A DNA stretch of 13,488 nt from Promethearchaeota archaeon (GTDB lineage Archaea; Asgardarchaeota; Lokiarchaeia; Sigynarchaeales; SOKP01), in NCBI GenBank assembly GCA_030608765.1, contig JAUWDN010000008.1:1-13488 (forward strand), written 5' to 3'. The notes below the pieces were generated by a model that saw only the letters and a list, made by a program, of their open reading frames with translations, did no database searches and was not told the DNA's origin. Made by a program: the position numbers and the translations under genes. Positions 5,670 through 13,480 of this stretch are shown in pieces (positions within the stretch are counted from its first letter, which is position 1; each line of letters starts with the position of its first letter).

Positions 5670-7103
5670 TTATGTTGTCGTTTCCTGAATTTCAATTTCT
5701 TTTTCTTCTTCTACTTCATCTTTTTTAACATAATCTCCTACAGAAGCTAAAATCTCTTTAATTCTTCCTTCTTGCTGAAGTCGGATAATTAGATTTCTAT
5801 GTTTTATTGAAGAGATAATCTTTGAAATTACAGGAAACATAAGTATTAACGGAATTAATAATATTATTATTACTTCTGGAGAAAACATAGCTACGCTTTC
5901 TACGATTGCTGGAGGTAAATGAAAAACATTTTCCATAAACCATTTTGGATGGATAATTATATAGCTAATGATTATTAATAACCCAACCCGAAAAACAAAA
6001 TTAATTAAAGTAGATATTACAAGACTTTTTGGTTTGGGTGCCGATGATCGAGCAGTCAAAGTATCACGAGCTTCAGAATCTTCTTGGAATAGTCGATCTA
6101 TATATCTTCCAAGCCTTCTGGTTTTTGATGCTGCTGTTATCAATTTCTTTTCTTCGTCCTCCAATTTTCTTCTTTCAATCATTTCCTTGACATATGAAAA
6201 TTTTTCTCCCGTTTTTGCGAAAAATTTACCAATTGTCGCTTTTTCTTCGAGTTCTAATTCCTTTCTTCTTGCTTTAGCTTCTTCTTTAATCTTATCAACA
6301 TTTGCAGTTATATAATGAGATTCACTCTCTAATACATGTAATTGAGCATCTAATCTTAATCTTCTTTCTAAAGACGGCTTGGTAACTGTATAAGTATAGT
6401 TAATTTGAAATGCCAGCTCTAAATAAATATAAGATAGTATCGCAAGAAGGATAACTGGATTACTAAAAAATTGAAAGATATTATCGATGGGAATCTGCCC
6501 TAATGATGGGTCAAGAGGATTAGGTAAATCCTCCAAATATGGAACACTAACATAAAAAAGGTCTAGCATGTCTTTAAACCCAAATACCATAAGAGGTATT
6601 ACCAGCATAAGTACGATAGAGCCTATAACTCTGATATCATTCTTAGGATCTGTTTTTAGAAAAGCTTTGATTGCATAGAATATCGCAATTATAATAAGGA
6701 TTTGAAATGCGATTAAATACAGATTTTCGGTAAAAATTGCGAATTCTTTTCCGAGTAAATCGGGAATTTCATTGATTTTTGGGGTTTTCCCTTCCGGGAA
6801 TGTAAACCATAGACTAAAAAACATTCTAAAAAAATCATCTAATAATTTAAATATATTCGGTTGTACGGTAGAAAACAATAAAGATGCGATAAATACGCAA
6901 AAAAATGCAACAGCGTACACTACTACAAATACAAGATAGGTTGAAATATTTTTTAAACTGTTGAGAAACGATGTTAAAACAAGTTCTCCATCTGATGTTG
7001 TAATGACCGCATCGAAATGAAAAATCGAGAGAAAAATAAATAAAATCCATACGAAAACTAACACATTAATTATTTTTAAAATTAAGATATAATTTCTCGC
7101 CAT
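5670..7103 (-). CDS. Polytopic membrane protein with a coiled cytoplasmic loop, last gene of the MoxR-DUF58 cluster
   Basis: A 477-residue protein I cannot assign to a family. Hydrophobic segments are visible at about 5-28, 54-79, 124-147, 157-178, 214-236, 361-384 and 408-430, so roughly seven membrane helices. Between the fifth and sixth lies a charged stretch of about 115 residues (240-355) rich in Lys, Arg and Glu with coiled-coil character (KIKEEAKARRKELELEEK), most likely cytoplasmic. The C-terminal tail is acidic (DEVEEEKEIEIQETTT). The start lies only 3 bp after the DUF58 stop, with GGGAGT 12 nt before ATG, so it is translated together with DUF58 and probably acts in the same complex. 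It takes the place that SpoIIM-like or RDD membrane proteins occupy in bacterial versions of this cluster, but shows no motif of either that I recognise. Confidence 0.85.
   Translation of the reverse strand: MARNYILILKIINVLVFVWILFIFLSIFHFDAVITTSDGELVLTSFLNSLKNISTYLVFVVVYAVAFFCVFIASLLFSTVQPNIFKLLDDFFRMFFSLWFTFPEGKTPKINEIPDLLGKEFAIFTENLYLIAFQILIIIAIFYAIKAFLKTDPKNDIRVIGSIVLMLVIPLMVFGFKDMLDLFYVSVPYLEDLPNPLDPSLGQIPIDNIFQFFSNPVILLAILSYIYLELAFQINYTYTVTKPSLERRLRLDAQLHVLESESHYITANVDKIKEEAKARRKELELEEKATIGKFFAKTGEKFSYVKEMIERRKLEDEEKKLITAASKTRRLGRYIDRLFQEDSEARDTLTARSSAPKPKSLVISTLINFVFRVGLLIIISYIIIHPKWFMENVFHLPPAIVESVAMFSPEVIIILLIPLILMFPVISKIISSIKHRNLIIRLQQEGRIKEILASVGDYVKKDEVEEEKEIEIQETTT
5681..5726 (+). 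terminator. T-rich stretch downstream of cofD
   Basis: Pyrimidine-rich plus-strand DNA with T5 at 5700-5704 and T6 at 5721-5726 begins about 30 nt after the cofD stop. It is a plausible archaeal oligo-T terminator for the rightward operon. It is produced by the Glu/Lys-rich codons at the end of the opposing gene, so composition alone could explain it. Confidence 0.35.
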
Positions 7104-7106
7104 TTT

Positions 7107-8435
7107 TTAATACGCACTCCCTTTTTTCTTTGCGTTCATATATTTGCTTAAGACTTGATTCATCATATCATCTGGGCCTACTGTTATAAGATTGACGCCA
7201 AGATTCCTTACCTCTTGTTTAATAGCTACAATTTGTTCCATCATTTCTTCACTGATTGCTTCAGCAAGAGCTTTATCTGTTGATGATAAATCAATTTCGT
7301 GTATCTCAAACCAAGGACTGAATGGGTTAATGATTATAACAGTGTGGTTGAAAGGAATTAATTTTCTAATTGCTTGTCCAATTTCTTTAACATTTGCTTC
7401 TAAATCTGAAATGATGAAAATTAAACTGCGTTTTTGATATCGTCTATTTAGATAGCCCATTGCTTCTACAAAATGTGACTTCCCTTGTGGTTTGATCTTA
7501 GCAACAAAATCTAATACCTGATAAAAATGATCTGCTCCGCTTCCTGGTTTTAAAAATTTAAAATTCTTTTTATCTGAGAACATAAACACACCTACATTGT
7601 CCTTACGAGATAAGGCAACCTTTGTTAACAACATACAAGCTCTGATCGCAAATTCAAATTTTGTGTTTTCAATTGCACCCCCTGCCATTGAATTTGATGA
7701 ATCAACTATAATCATAACTGAAACATCTCTCTCACTTTCAAATTCCTTTACTATTAACTTCTGAGTTCGAGCACTCGCTTTCCAGTCAATTAACCTAAAT
7801 TGATCTCCAAAAACATATTTTCTCATTCCATAAAATTCTGAACCAAGGCCTTTTAGTTTAGATCTTTGTAATCCATAATTTTGACTTAAAGACCGTTTAG
7901 ATCCCAAAATTTCTATTCGTTTTATGTCTTCGTAAGGTGGATAAACCAGTATATCGGAAACACTATCAGGTACAATTCTTTCAACCGAATTAAACCCTAA
8001 CCTATCTTTAACTATCAAAGAAAGTGGACCTAAGGGATATTCCCCCCTTACTTTTGGTTCTAATATATAACTGAATTTTATTTGTTTTTGGGAGCCAATT
8101 CTGGTAGAAATGAAATTTTCTCCTAACACCAACCTGAAAAGCTCGGGATTGTAATAATCCCTAATTTCAAGGAAATCAAAACTATTTTTGCCAGTGTTCT
8201 CAATAACTACTTTAACATGCACAAAATCGTCTTTAAATACTTTCTCTTTTTCGAGCTCTCTATGAACGCGTAACTCTTCTATGTTCATCTGGTAATAGAA
8301 AAGGGGTAGGCTTACAACGGTACTAAATATTAAAAGTATGGCAAAATAAATTAAAAAGTAATTTTCGAATGCAAATCCAGCTGTTAGAAAAAAAACTGCA
8401 AATAATATTAATGTTCTTCCTTTTCCTCCTAACAT
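7107..8435 (-). CDS. DUF58 family protein (von Willebrand A-like, MoxR partner)
   Basis: A full-length 442-residue DUF58 protein. Two N-terminal membrane segments (about 8-22 and 26-47) are followed by a beta-rich immunoglobulin-like region (about 50-165). The DUF58 signature follows, GMRKYVFGDQFRLIDWKAS then ART (203-223). A von Willebrand A-like domain comes next, with metal-site residues D245-S-S-N-S249 and the second acidic site SD at 343-344, so the metal-binding motif looks intact. The family is almost always encoded beside a MoxR ATPase, as here (59 bp downstream of moxR), and is thought to be a substrate, adaptor or effector of that ATPase at the membrane. AGGAG seven nt before ATG 8435 supports the start. 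The exact activity is unknown for the family. Confidence 0.92.
   Translation of the reverse strand: MLGGKGRTLILFAVFFLTAGFAFENYFLIYFAILLIFSTVVSLPLFYYQMNIEELRVHRELEKEKVFKDDFVHVKVVIENTGKNSFDFLEIRDYYNPELFRLVLGENFISTRIGSQKQIKFSYILEPKVRGEYPLGPLSLIVKDRLGFNSVERIVPDSVSDILVYPPYEDIKRIEILGSKRSLSQNYGLQRSKLKGLGSEFYGMRKYVFGDQFRLIDWKASARTQKLIVKEFESERDVSVMIIVDSSNSMAGGAIENTKFEFAIRACMLLTKVALSRKDNVGVFMFSDKKNFKFLKPGSGADHFYQVLDFVAKIKPQGKSHFVEAMGYLNRRYQKRSLIFIISDLEANVKEIGQAIRKLIPFNHTVIIINPFSPWFEIHEIDLSSTDKALAEAISEEMMEQIVAIKQEVRNLGVNLITVGPDDMMNQVLSKYMNAKKKGSAY
7116..7121 (-). promoter_or_regulatory. Shine-Dalgarno GGGAGT for the membrane protein at 7103
   Basis: On the minus strand GGGAGT lies inside the last codons of the DUF58 gene, 12 nt before ATG 7103. 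The spacing is a little long, but the site supports this start and coupling of the two genes. Confidence 0.45.
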
Positions 8436-8442
8436 TTTATTA

Positions 8443-8447
8443 CTCCT
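8443..8447 (-). promoter_or_regulatory. Shine-Dalgarno AGGAG for the DUF58 gene
   Basis: On the minus strand AGGAG sits 7 nt before ATG 8435. It is the best-placed ribosome site in the window and fixes the start of the DUF58 protein. Confidence 0.6.
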
Positions 8448-8494
8448 ACCTTCAATTATTTAGACTTTTTTCCGATAAAATTATAAAAAAAACT

Positions 8495-9475
8495 TTATAT
8501 AGGGATTGGGATATCTTCGATAATGTTCTTAATCACAGTTTTTACATCAAGACCTTCTAGCTCTGCTTCTGGTTTCAACAAGATTCGATGGTTCATAGCA
8601 GGAACCACTAACGATCTTACATCGTCTGGTGTTACATAAACTCTTCCTAAGATAGCTGCTCTTGCTTTAGAACACTTCATCAGCACGAGGGATGCACGTG
8701 GACCGCATCCAAGAGCAATCTGAGGATGATTTCGAGTTTTTAATATTATATCTCTTATATATTTTAAAATTCTGTCATCTATGTAAACCATATTCATTAG
8801 TTTTTGAGCAGCAAGTAATTCATCTCCACTAGTTATAGCTTCCACAGACGGAGAGTCACCTGAAATCTGTCTCCTCATGATATCTACTTCTTCTTCTTTT
8901 TCGGGGTACTCTAGCCAGAGTTTCATGAGAAAACGATCAAGTTGTGCTTCTGGTAAAGGGTAAGTCCCTTCCATCTCCACAGGGTTTTCTGTTGCGACAA
9001 CCATAAAAGGTTTTTCAAGGAGAAGAGTTTCTCCTTCAATAGTGATTTGCCTTTCAGCCATAGCTTCAAGGAGAGCTGCTTGAGTCTTAGGAGCGCTTCG
9101 ATTGATTTCGTCTGCTAACACTATATTCGCAAACAATGGACCTTTTTGAAGCACGAAAGCTCCCTCGTTTTGATCAAATATTTTAGTACCTGTAATATCA
9201 GATGGTAGCAAATCTGGAGTAAATTGGATTCTTCTAAATGATATTCCGAGCGTTTTTGCGAATGTTTTTGCCATAACTGTTTTTCCAAGTCCAGGTACTC
9301 CTTCGAGGAGGACATGTCCGTTAACTAACAAAGCTATGAATAGTTGTTGTAAAATATCTCCGTATCCAACGATAACACGACTTACTTCTGAAAGAACTTC
9401 TTGTGCTATTTCTCTAATAGGTTCTACATTTAATTCTTCCCTATCGTAGTACTTTGCTTTATTTGGGGATTCCAT
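8495..9475 (-). CDS. moxR: MoxR-family AAA+ ATPase
   Basis: A 326-residue cytoplasmic AAA+ ATPase of the AAA_3/MoxR type. All key motifs are present: Walker A GVPGLGKT (59-66), Walker B IVLADEIN (118-125), sensor 1 ATENP (161-165), arginine-finger region LDRF with R181, and sensor 2 GCGPRAS (256-262, R260). The C-terminal lid domain is complete (VYVTPDDVRSLVVPAMNHRILL). MoxR proteins act as chaperone-like ATPases that mature or remodel partner complexes. Here the partners are most likely the DUF58 protein just downstream and the membrane proteins of the cluster. A TATA-like element lies 72-80 bp upstream, so it may have its own promoter in addition to read-through from the genes before it. 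Confidence 0.95.
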   Translation of the reverse strand: MESPNKAKYYDREELNVEPIREIAQEVLSEVSRVIVGYGDILQQLFIALLVNGHVLLEGVPGLGKTVMAKTFAKTLGISFRRIQFTPDLLPSDITGTKIFDQNEGAFVLQKGPLFANIVLADEINRSAPKTQAALLEAMAERQITIEGETLLLEKPFMVVATENPVEMEGTYPLPEAQLDRFLMKLWLEYPEKEEEVDIMRRQISGDSPSVEAITSGDELLAAQKLMNMVYIDDRILKYIRDIILKTRNHPQIALGCGPRASLVLMKCSKARAAILGRVYVTPDDVRSLVVPAMNHRILLKPEAELEGLDVKTVIKNIIEDIPIPI

Positions 9476-9546
9476 TATTTATCACATCTTATATTTTTTT
9501 ATTTTTTATTTTAAATCTTTTTCTTATTTGATTTTTGGTTATATTT

Positions 9547-9555
9547 TTATATAAA
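9547..9555 (-). promoter_or_regulatory. TATA-like element upstream of moxR
   Basis: Minus-strand TTTATATAA lies in the 100-bp gap before moxR, 72-80 bp upstream of its ATG. It would give a leader of about 50 nt, which is strongly A-rich. The gap itself holds no gene. AT-rich composition makes chance matches likely. Confidence 0.28.
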
Positions 9556-9575
9556 TTAATTACTTTGATTATATC

Positions 9576-11324
9576 TTATATGTTATTAACTACCCATTCC
9601 ATTTCGAAGTAAAGGTTTTCGAAATCTTGTTCATTCTTTACTTTACTTTTTCCTTCTTTAATTGCGATAATCGTGTCCATAAATTTGGTAATTCTTCTGA
9701 TTTTAAGTTTCGTTGTCTTTGGTTCCTTAGCGATAACTAAATCCAATACATTTTGGGTAGTAATTTTTCGCCCGCGTAGAAGAGCGTTTAGTTTCCTCTC
9801 TAATCTCCTATAGAGTAAAGTTAAAGCTTTACCGTACCTGTTCTTCTCTCTATACCACTCAATTTTTTCTGCAAAAAAGGAGGAAGTCCTAAATCTTTCT
9901 CTTTCTTCTTTTCTATCTTGTTCTTTGGCTTTCTTTTTTTCCTCCTTTTCATCTTTTTTAGGTAGATATTTTTTCAATGAATAAATTGCTAAAAGGGGAT
10001 ATATCCAAGCTGTAATTGGATTCGTACTTAAATGAACTATGTATTGAGTAATAAAACCAAATATACCAGCGGATGTCATATCCCTTGTGTATTCCGGTCG
10101 AATATGAGCTTCATCAAAAATAACTACCCAATCTTGTTTAGACTCGCCTAAATTGGCATATGTAAGCCAATTTATGATGTTCAATCCAAATTGGCGATTA
10201 TCATAAGTAGGTTCAGCCAATAATTCATTATTAAATAGACTAGCGTCAGCTGAAACGAAAACTCTTGAATTTCCAGTGTCTTTAGCCATAAATACGCTTT
10301 GTGAATAACCACCAAGAGGCCATTTTTGTGGAAAACCTGGTAAAGCTCCTAAAATGCTTAAATCAACATAATCGTGTTCAAAATCATACATATGGTCGCC
10401 ATTTTTATCGACGTAACCATAGTCCGTGCTTGAGCCAACTAAATCCCATCCAAAATATGAGATAAATGGACCTCCTACAACGGAAGATGCTTCCGATAGA
10501 ATAACTTGACTAATCCCATTAGTAGTAGGATGAGGTGAAAATGATCTAATTACCGGAAAATCCGGTTGAGTGTCGTATGATGCATTATCGCGCAAGATTC
10601 CGTTTGCGAATATCGTAACAGGTATTGTTCCCCGCAGATAAGGATCCAACATACTGGCAATATAAATTTCCCATAATAAAGTACTCGTACTGCCATGATC
10701 ATGACATATAAATAATGAATTTTTTGTGTCATTATTGACCCGGAAAAAATCCAAGAAATACGGTATTTCAAAAATAGGATTATAAAATAGATTAGGACCC
10801 AACAAAATCAACAGGATAGATTTATTTAACCTTTCTGTAGCACTCAAGCTAGATTGAATTGACATCACCTTGTATCCATCTTCCTCTATAGTCTGTTTAA
10901 AATCGCTTGCTCCATTCCAATCATAGTTGTAAATAGAAAAATTTTGTTCGTTTTCTCCCTTATCGAATATAGGCCCAAATAATGGTATAAGGGTAAATAT
11001 AAAAATTACTATGAATAAGGCTTCTTTATAAAAGGAACCCGTTTTTACTTTTTTGCGAGATTGTATTTCTCTCGATTTTTGAACAGTTACATTTCTAATA
11101 AAAATGATTAAGCCAAAACCTAAGAATATGGCACCAATATAACAAACTAGAGGTAGATAATTTGCCCAAATTGGAAGGGTTTCGCCCATATTATATGACG
11201 GATAAAGCTCAATGAAATTACTAATAAATACGCCATAGACTATGAGAAAAATCGTGAAAAACCCTATGACTAATCCTTTTGAGAAAGTTACATTCTTTCC
11301 TGATGATTTTCCAGCACTTGGCAT
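9576..11324 (-). CDS. DUF4350-like membrane protein with a large extracytoplasmic domain
   Basis: A 582-residue protein with membrane segments at about 15-38, 54-77 and 102-120, an outside domain of about 300 residues (121-420), a further membrane segment at about 422-452, and a cytoplasmic C-terminal region of about 130 residues that begins with a very charged linker (455-478). The outside domain resembles the alpha/beta DUF4350 fold seen in MoxR clusters: SIYNYDWNGASDFKQTIEEDGYKV layout at the start, ILLILLGPN (169-178), GGYSQSVFM, VFVSADASLFNNE (356-367), then NIINWLTY and WVVIFDEAHI (399-408), which matches the conserved Asp-Glu-x-His ending of that domain. Residues 306-318 look like a calcium-binding loop. 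The cytoplasmic end (YGKALTLLYRRLERKL) also fits the family. It is upstream of moxR in the same direction. Function is unknown; an envelope sensor or scaffold role is an inference. Confidence 0.85.
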   Translation of the reverse strand: MPSAGKSSGKNVTFSKGLVIGFFTIFLIVYGVFISNFIELYPSYNMGETLPIWANYLPLVCYIGAIFLGFGLIIFIRNVTVQKSREIQSRKKVKTGSFYKEALFIVIFIFTLIPLFGPIFDKGENEQNFSIYNYDWNGASDFKQTIEEDGYKVMSIQSSLSATERLNKSILLILLGPNLFYNPIFEIPYFLDFFRVNNDTKNSLFICHDHGSTSTLLWEIYIASMLDPYLRGTIPVTIFANGILRDNASYDTQPDFPVIRSFSPHPTTNGISQVILSEASSVVGGPFISYFGWDLVGSSTDYGYVDKNGDHMYDFEHDYVDLSILGALPGFPQKWPLGGYSQSVFMAKDTGNSRVFVSADASLFNNELLAEPTYDNRQFGLNIINWLTYANLGESKQDWVVIFDEAHIRPEYTRDMTSAGIFGFITQYIVHLSTNPITAWIYPLLAIYSLKKYLPKKDEKEEKKKAKEQDRKEERERFRTSSFFAEKIEWYREKNRYGKALTLLYRRLERKLNALLRGRKITTQNVLDLVIAKEPKTTKLKIRRITKFMDTIIAIKEGKSKVKNEQDFENLYFEMEWVVNNI

Positions 11325-11378
11325 TTTACTTTATCTTGACCTTTTTTTTGAAAATGTTTATTGATCGACACTAATTTG

Positions 11379-11750
11379 CTAAAAACTTACAGTTGGTAAT
11401 GTTTTTCCTGTTATGTCATTGTACAAATTTGAAAATAATTGAACAGCAAAGTTTAACTCTTTCCCTGTTGGTTCTACTCCACCATATATAATATCTTCGA
11501 TCTTTTTTATGAAAGGATATATGGTTTCTGGCTTTTGGCCTAAATCGTTGACGCAAGTTATAGCATATTCTCGTATAGTTTGGTAAGCTAATCGTGGTTT
11601 CTTAAATTTTTTAGATATAATATCATTGTATATGAGGTAGATGTACGCAATTGCTTCTTTCGCTCTATTTGAATCGGTTAAAATCTTAACATTTTCAAAT
11701 TTTTGCTTGATGTTTACTTCAGGTTCTATTACTTTTTTTTTTCTTGCCAT
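11379..11750 (-). CDS. Small soluble DUF4129-like domain protein
   Basis: This 123-residue protein has no membrane segment. After a basic N-terminus (MARKKK), residues 20-115 align by hand with the cytoplasmic tail (424-521) of the large anchored protein encoded next to it, with about 42 identical positions over about 98 and two single-residue gaps. Shared landmarks are KIL, TIR-acidic-aromatic-A-I (58-64), TIYPFI-x-K (76-83) and EDIIY/EEIIY. The TIREY pattern followed by a helix ending in Tyr is like the TPREF motif of DUF4129, a cytoplasmic domain typical of MoxR-DUF58 clusters. It probably binds the same partner as the anchored copy. A weak AGGT ribosome site precedes ATG 11750; it lies 111 bp after the large gene and 54 bp before the DUF4350-like gene. 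Confidence 0.8.
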   Translation of the reverse strand: MARKKKVIEPEVNIKQKFENVKILTDSNRAKEAIAYIYLIYNDIISKKFKKPRLAYQTIREYAITCVNDLGQKPETIYPFIKKIEDIIYGGVEPTGKELNFAVQLFSNLYNDITGKTLPTVSF

Positions 11751-11861
11751 TTTCTTTACCTAATATCTGTTTTTTAAATTCTTTATTTATTAATTTTTTT
11801 TGATTTTAAATTTGTTTCTTCTTTTGTTTTTTATTATAACTCTTCTTTCTTATCTAATTTA

Positions 11862-13448
11862 TTAAAAATTCAATTCAAAATTATAACCGGTTAATTCAAA
11901 ATATATAGGAGAAAATAAATTTATCGTACCGTAAAACTCTTTATCCGTAATTTGAAACGGTTTTGCGTATATTATTTCCTCTACTTTTTGTATAAAAGGA
12001 TAAATTGTAGCTGGACTTAATTTTAAATTCTTAACTGAAATTATCGCAAAATCTCTTATAGTCTCATTCCCATTTCTAATTCTACCAAATTTAGCTTTTA
12101 TTAAATCCATATAAATTGCATTAAAAAGATATGATAATGATTCTTCTAACCTTCCAGATTCCTTTAGAATTTTAAGATTTATTATTTTACTTTCAAGAGG
12201 TAGATTTACTATTTTTGATAATTTATCCTGTTTCTTATAATAGCGATATCCATAAAATGCTAAACCCCCAATGACAACACCTAAGATGGGAAGAAAAATT
12301 GAAAAGAACAATAGGAAAGGAGGAGCTTGATCACCCGGACCAGATGGAGTTGATGGTTGTTGAACTGTAACGAAATGTCGAGTGACAAGATTTTTTCCTA
12401 GAGTATTTGGTAGTCGGATAGAGATAAATGTTTGACCTATCCACTGAGGAAGTGAGTAAACATAAGAAAAATCTCCGTTTGAATCTGTTTGAACGGTTTG
12501 GATGAAAGACCCATTATAAAAAATATTGATATCTCTATTATTAATCGCCAACGAGGGATCTGTTTTAGAGATCACTTGTCCCGATATTCGCAAATCACTT
12601 GAAGCCCTGATTGTTGAGGGAAGATCCCAAATGCACGAAATATTTGAAAAAAGCTTTGTATCCGTGAGCAATGCTTCGGAGTATCCAATATCCGGAGGTG
12701 ATTCAAATGTAAGTCTTAAATCTAAATCAGCGATTCCAATATCTGGAATATAGATTGGATCAATTAAACCTGAACCATCTGTGAAAACGAAACTATTATC
12801 AACAATAACAGGACCATCATACCAATAATAATTAATTAAAGATGATGGAATCCCTGAATCATCAAAATATCTTAAATAATCGTCAAAGTCAAAATCAAAA
12901 AATTCTCCTATTAGTTTAGCAGAGAAAGGAGCATTAACATCAAAATAAGAAGTAGTATTTACATATATTATATAATGAGTGCGATATTCAACACTATCAG
13001 GAGTAGGATCAATCACAGTTGCTTCAATTTTATGAGATGAGTATATATTAAGAGAAGGATCAATAATATAATCAATTTGAAAATAACCGTTCAAATCAGT
13101 AACATCATAAAAACTGGAATATACGATGTCATCAACTTCAATAGCAACGGTATAGCCAGGTTTCCCCTCTCCACCCGGTGGAATCCTGTTAAAAAGTCTC
13201 CCTTGGATACTAATTAAGGTATCGTGAGTAAACCGAGAATTATTGATTCCTACCGGGTTAATTAGATCTAATGTTGCCCAAATACCTGAGGTTTTTATTT
13301 CTTGATCATGAAAGTGAGTGGTTTGATAATCTGATGTTTGAAGATTTACCATAGTTGGAAATAAGATGAAGATACAAATCAATATGAGATTTTTATATCG
13401 AATTTTTTTATTTGGTTTTAAAAAATTTACTATTCTCATAATCATCAT
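11862..13448 (-). CDS. Single-anchor surface protein: Ig-like ectodomains, one transmembrane helix, cytoplasmic DUF4129-like domain
   Basis: A 528-residue protein with an N-terminal hydrophobic signal or anchor (about 18-36) and an outside region of about 340 residues. That region has at least two beta-sandwich modules of the Ig-like or carboxypeptidase-regulatory type: about 78-165 containing DVTDLNGYFQIDY, and about 286-362 containing TDSNGDFSYVYSLP. A Pro/Gly/Ser linker (364-376), a transmembrane helix (377-401), basic stop-transfer residues (RYYKKQDK) and a cytoplasmic DUF4129-like domain (418-524) follow. No transglutaminase catalytic domain is seen, unlike many DUF4129 proteins. Three in-frame ATG codons lie within the first four residues (M1, M2, M4), so the exact start is uncertain by a few residues. 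It is the first gene of the six-gene leftward cluster in this window. A role in sensing or building the cell surface is an inference. Confidence 0.85.
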   Translation of the reverse strand: MMIMRIVNFLKPNKKIRYKNLILICIFILFPTMVNLQTSDYQTTHFHDQEIKTSGIWATLDLINPVGINNSRFTHDTLISIQGRLFNRIPPGGEGKPGYTVAIEVDDIVYSSFYDVTDLNGYFQIDYIIDPSLNIYSSHKIEATVIDPTPDSVEYRTHYIIYVNTTSYFDVNAPFSAKLIGEFFDFDFDDYLRYFDDSGIPSSLINYYWYDGPVIVDNSFVFTDGSGLIDPIYIPDIGIADLDLRLTFESPPDIGYSEALLTDTKLFSNISCIWDLPSTIRASSDLRISGQVISKTDPSLAINNRDINIFYNGSFIQTVQTDSNGDFSYVYSLPQWIGQTFISIRLPNTLGKNLVTRHFVTVQQPSTPSGPGDQAPPFLLFFSIFLPILGVVIGGLAFYGYRYYKKQDKLSKIVNLPLESKIINLKILKESGRLEESLSYLFNAIYMDLIKAKFGRIRNGNETIRDFAIISVKNLKLSPATIYPFIQKVEEIIYAKPFQITDKEFYGTINLFSPIYFELTGYNFELNF

Positions 13449-13480
13449 CTTTAATACTAAGTTTTCTTAAATTAAGGCTC

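Noticed and set aside
5968..6315. Plus-strand open frame of 115 codons inside the seven-helix protein gene
   Set aside because: It is antisense to a clear membrane-protein gene, Ser/Phe-rich as expected from reading Lys/Glu codons backwards, and without a recognisable start context.
8369..8560. Plus-strand open frame of 63 codons across the DUF58-moxR junction
   Set aside because: It is antisense to the ends of two well-supported genes and its composition reflects the antisense of a membrane segment.
9486..9581. Direct repeat ATCTTATAT at 9486-9494 and 9573-9581
   Set aside because: Nine bases of pure AT-rich sequence can recur by chance here; there is no mobile gene or inverted end between the copies.
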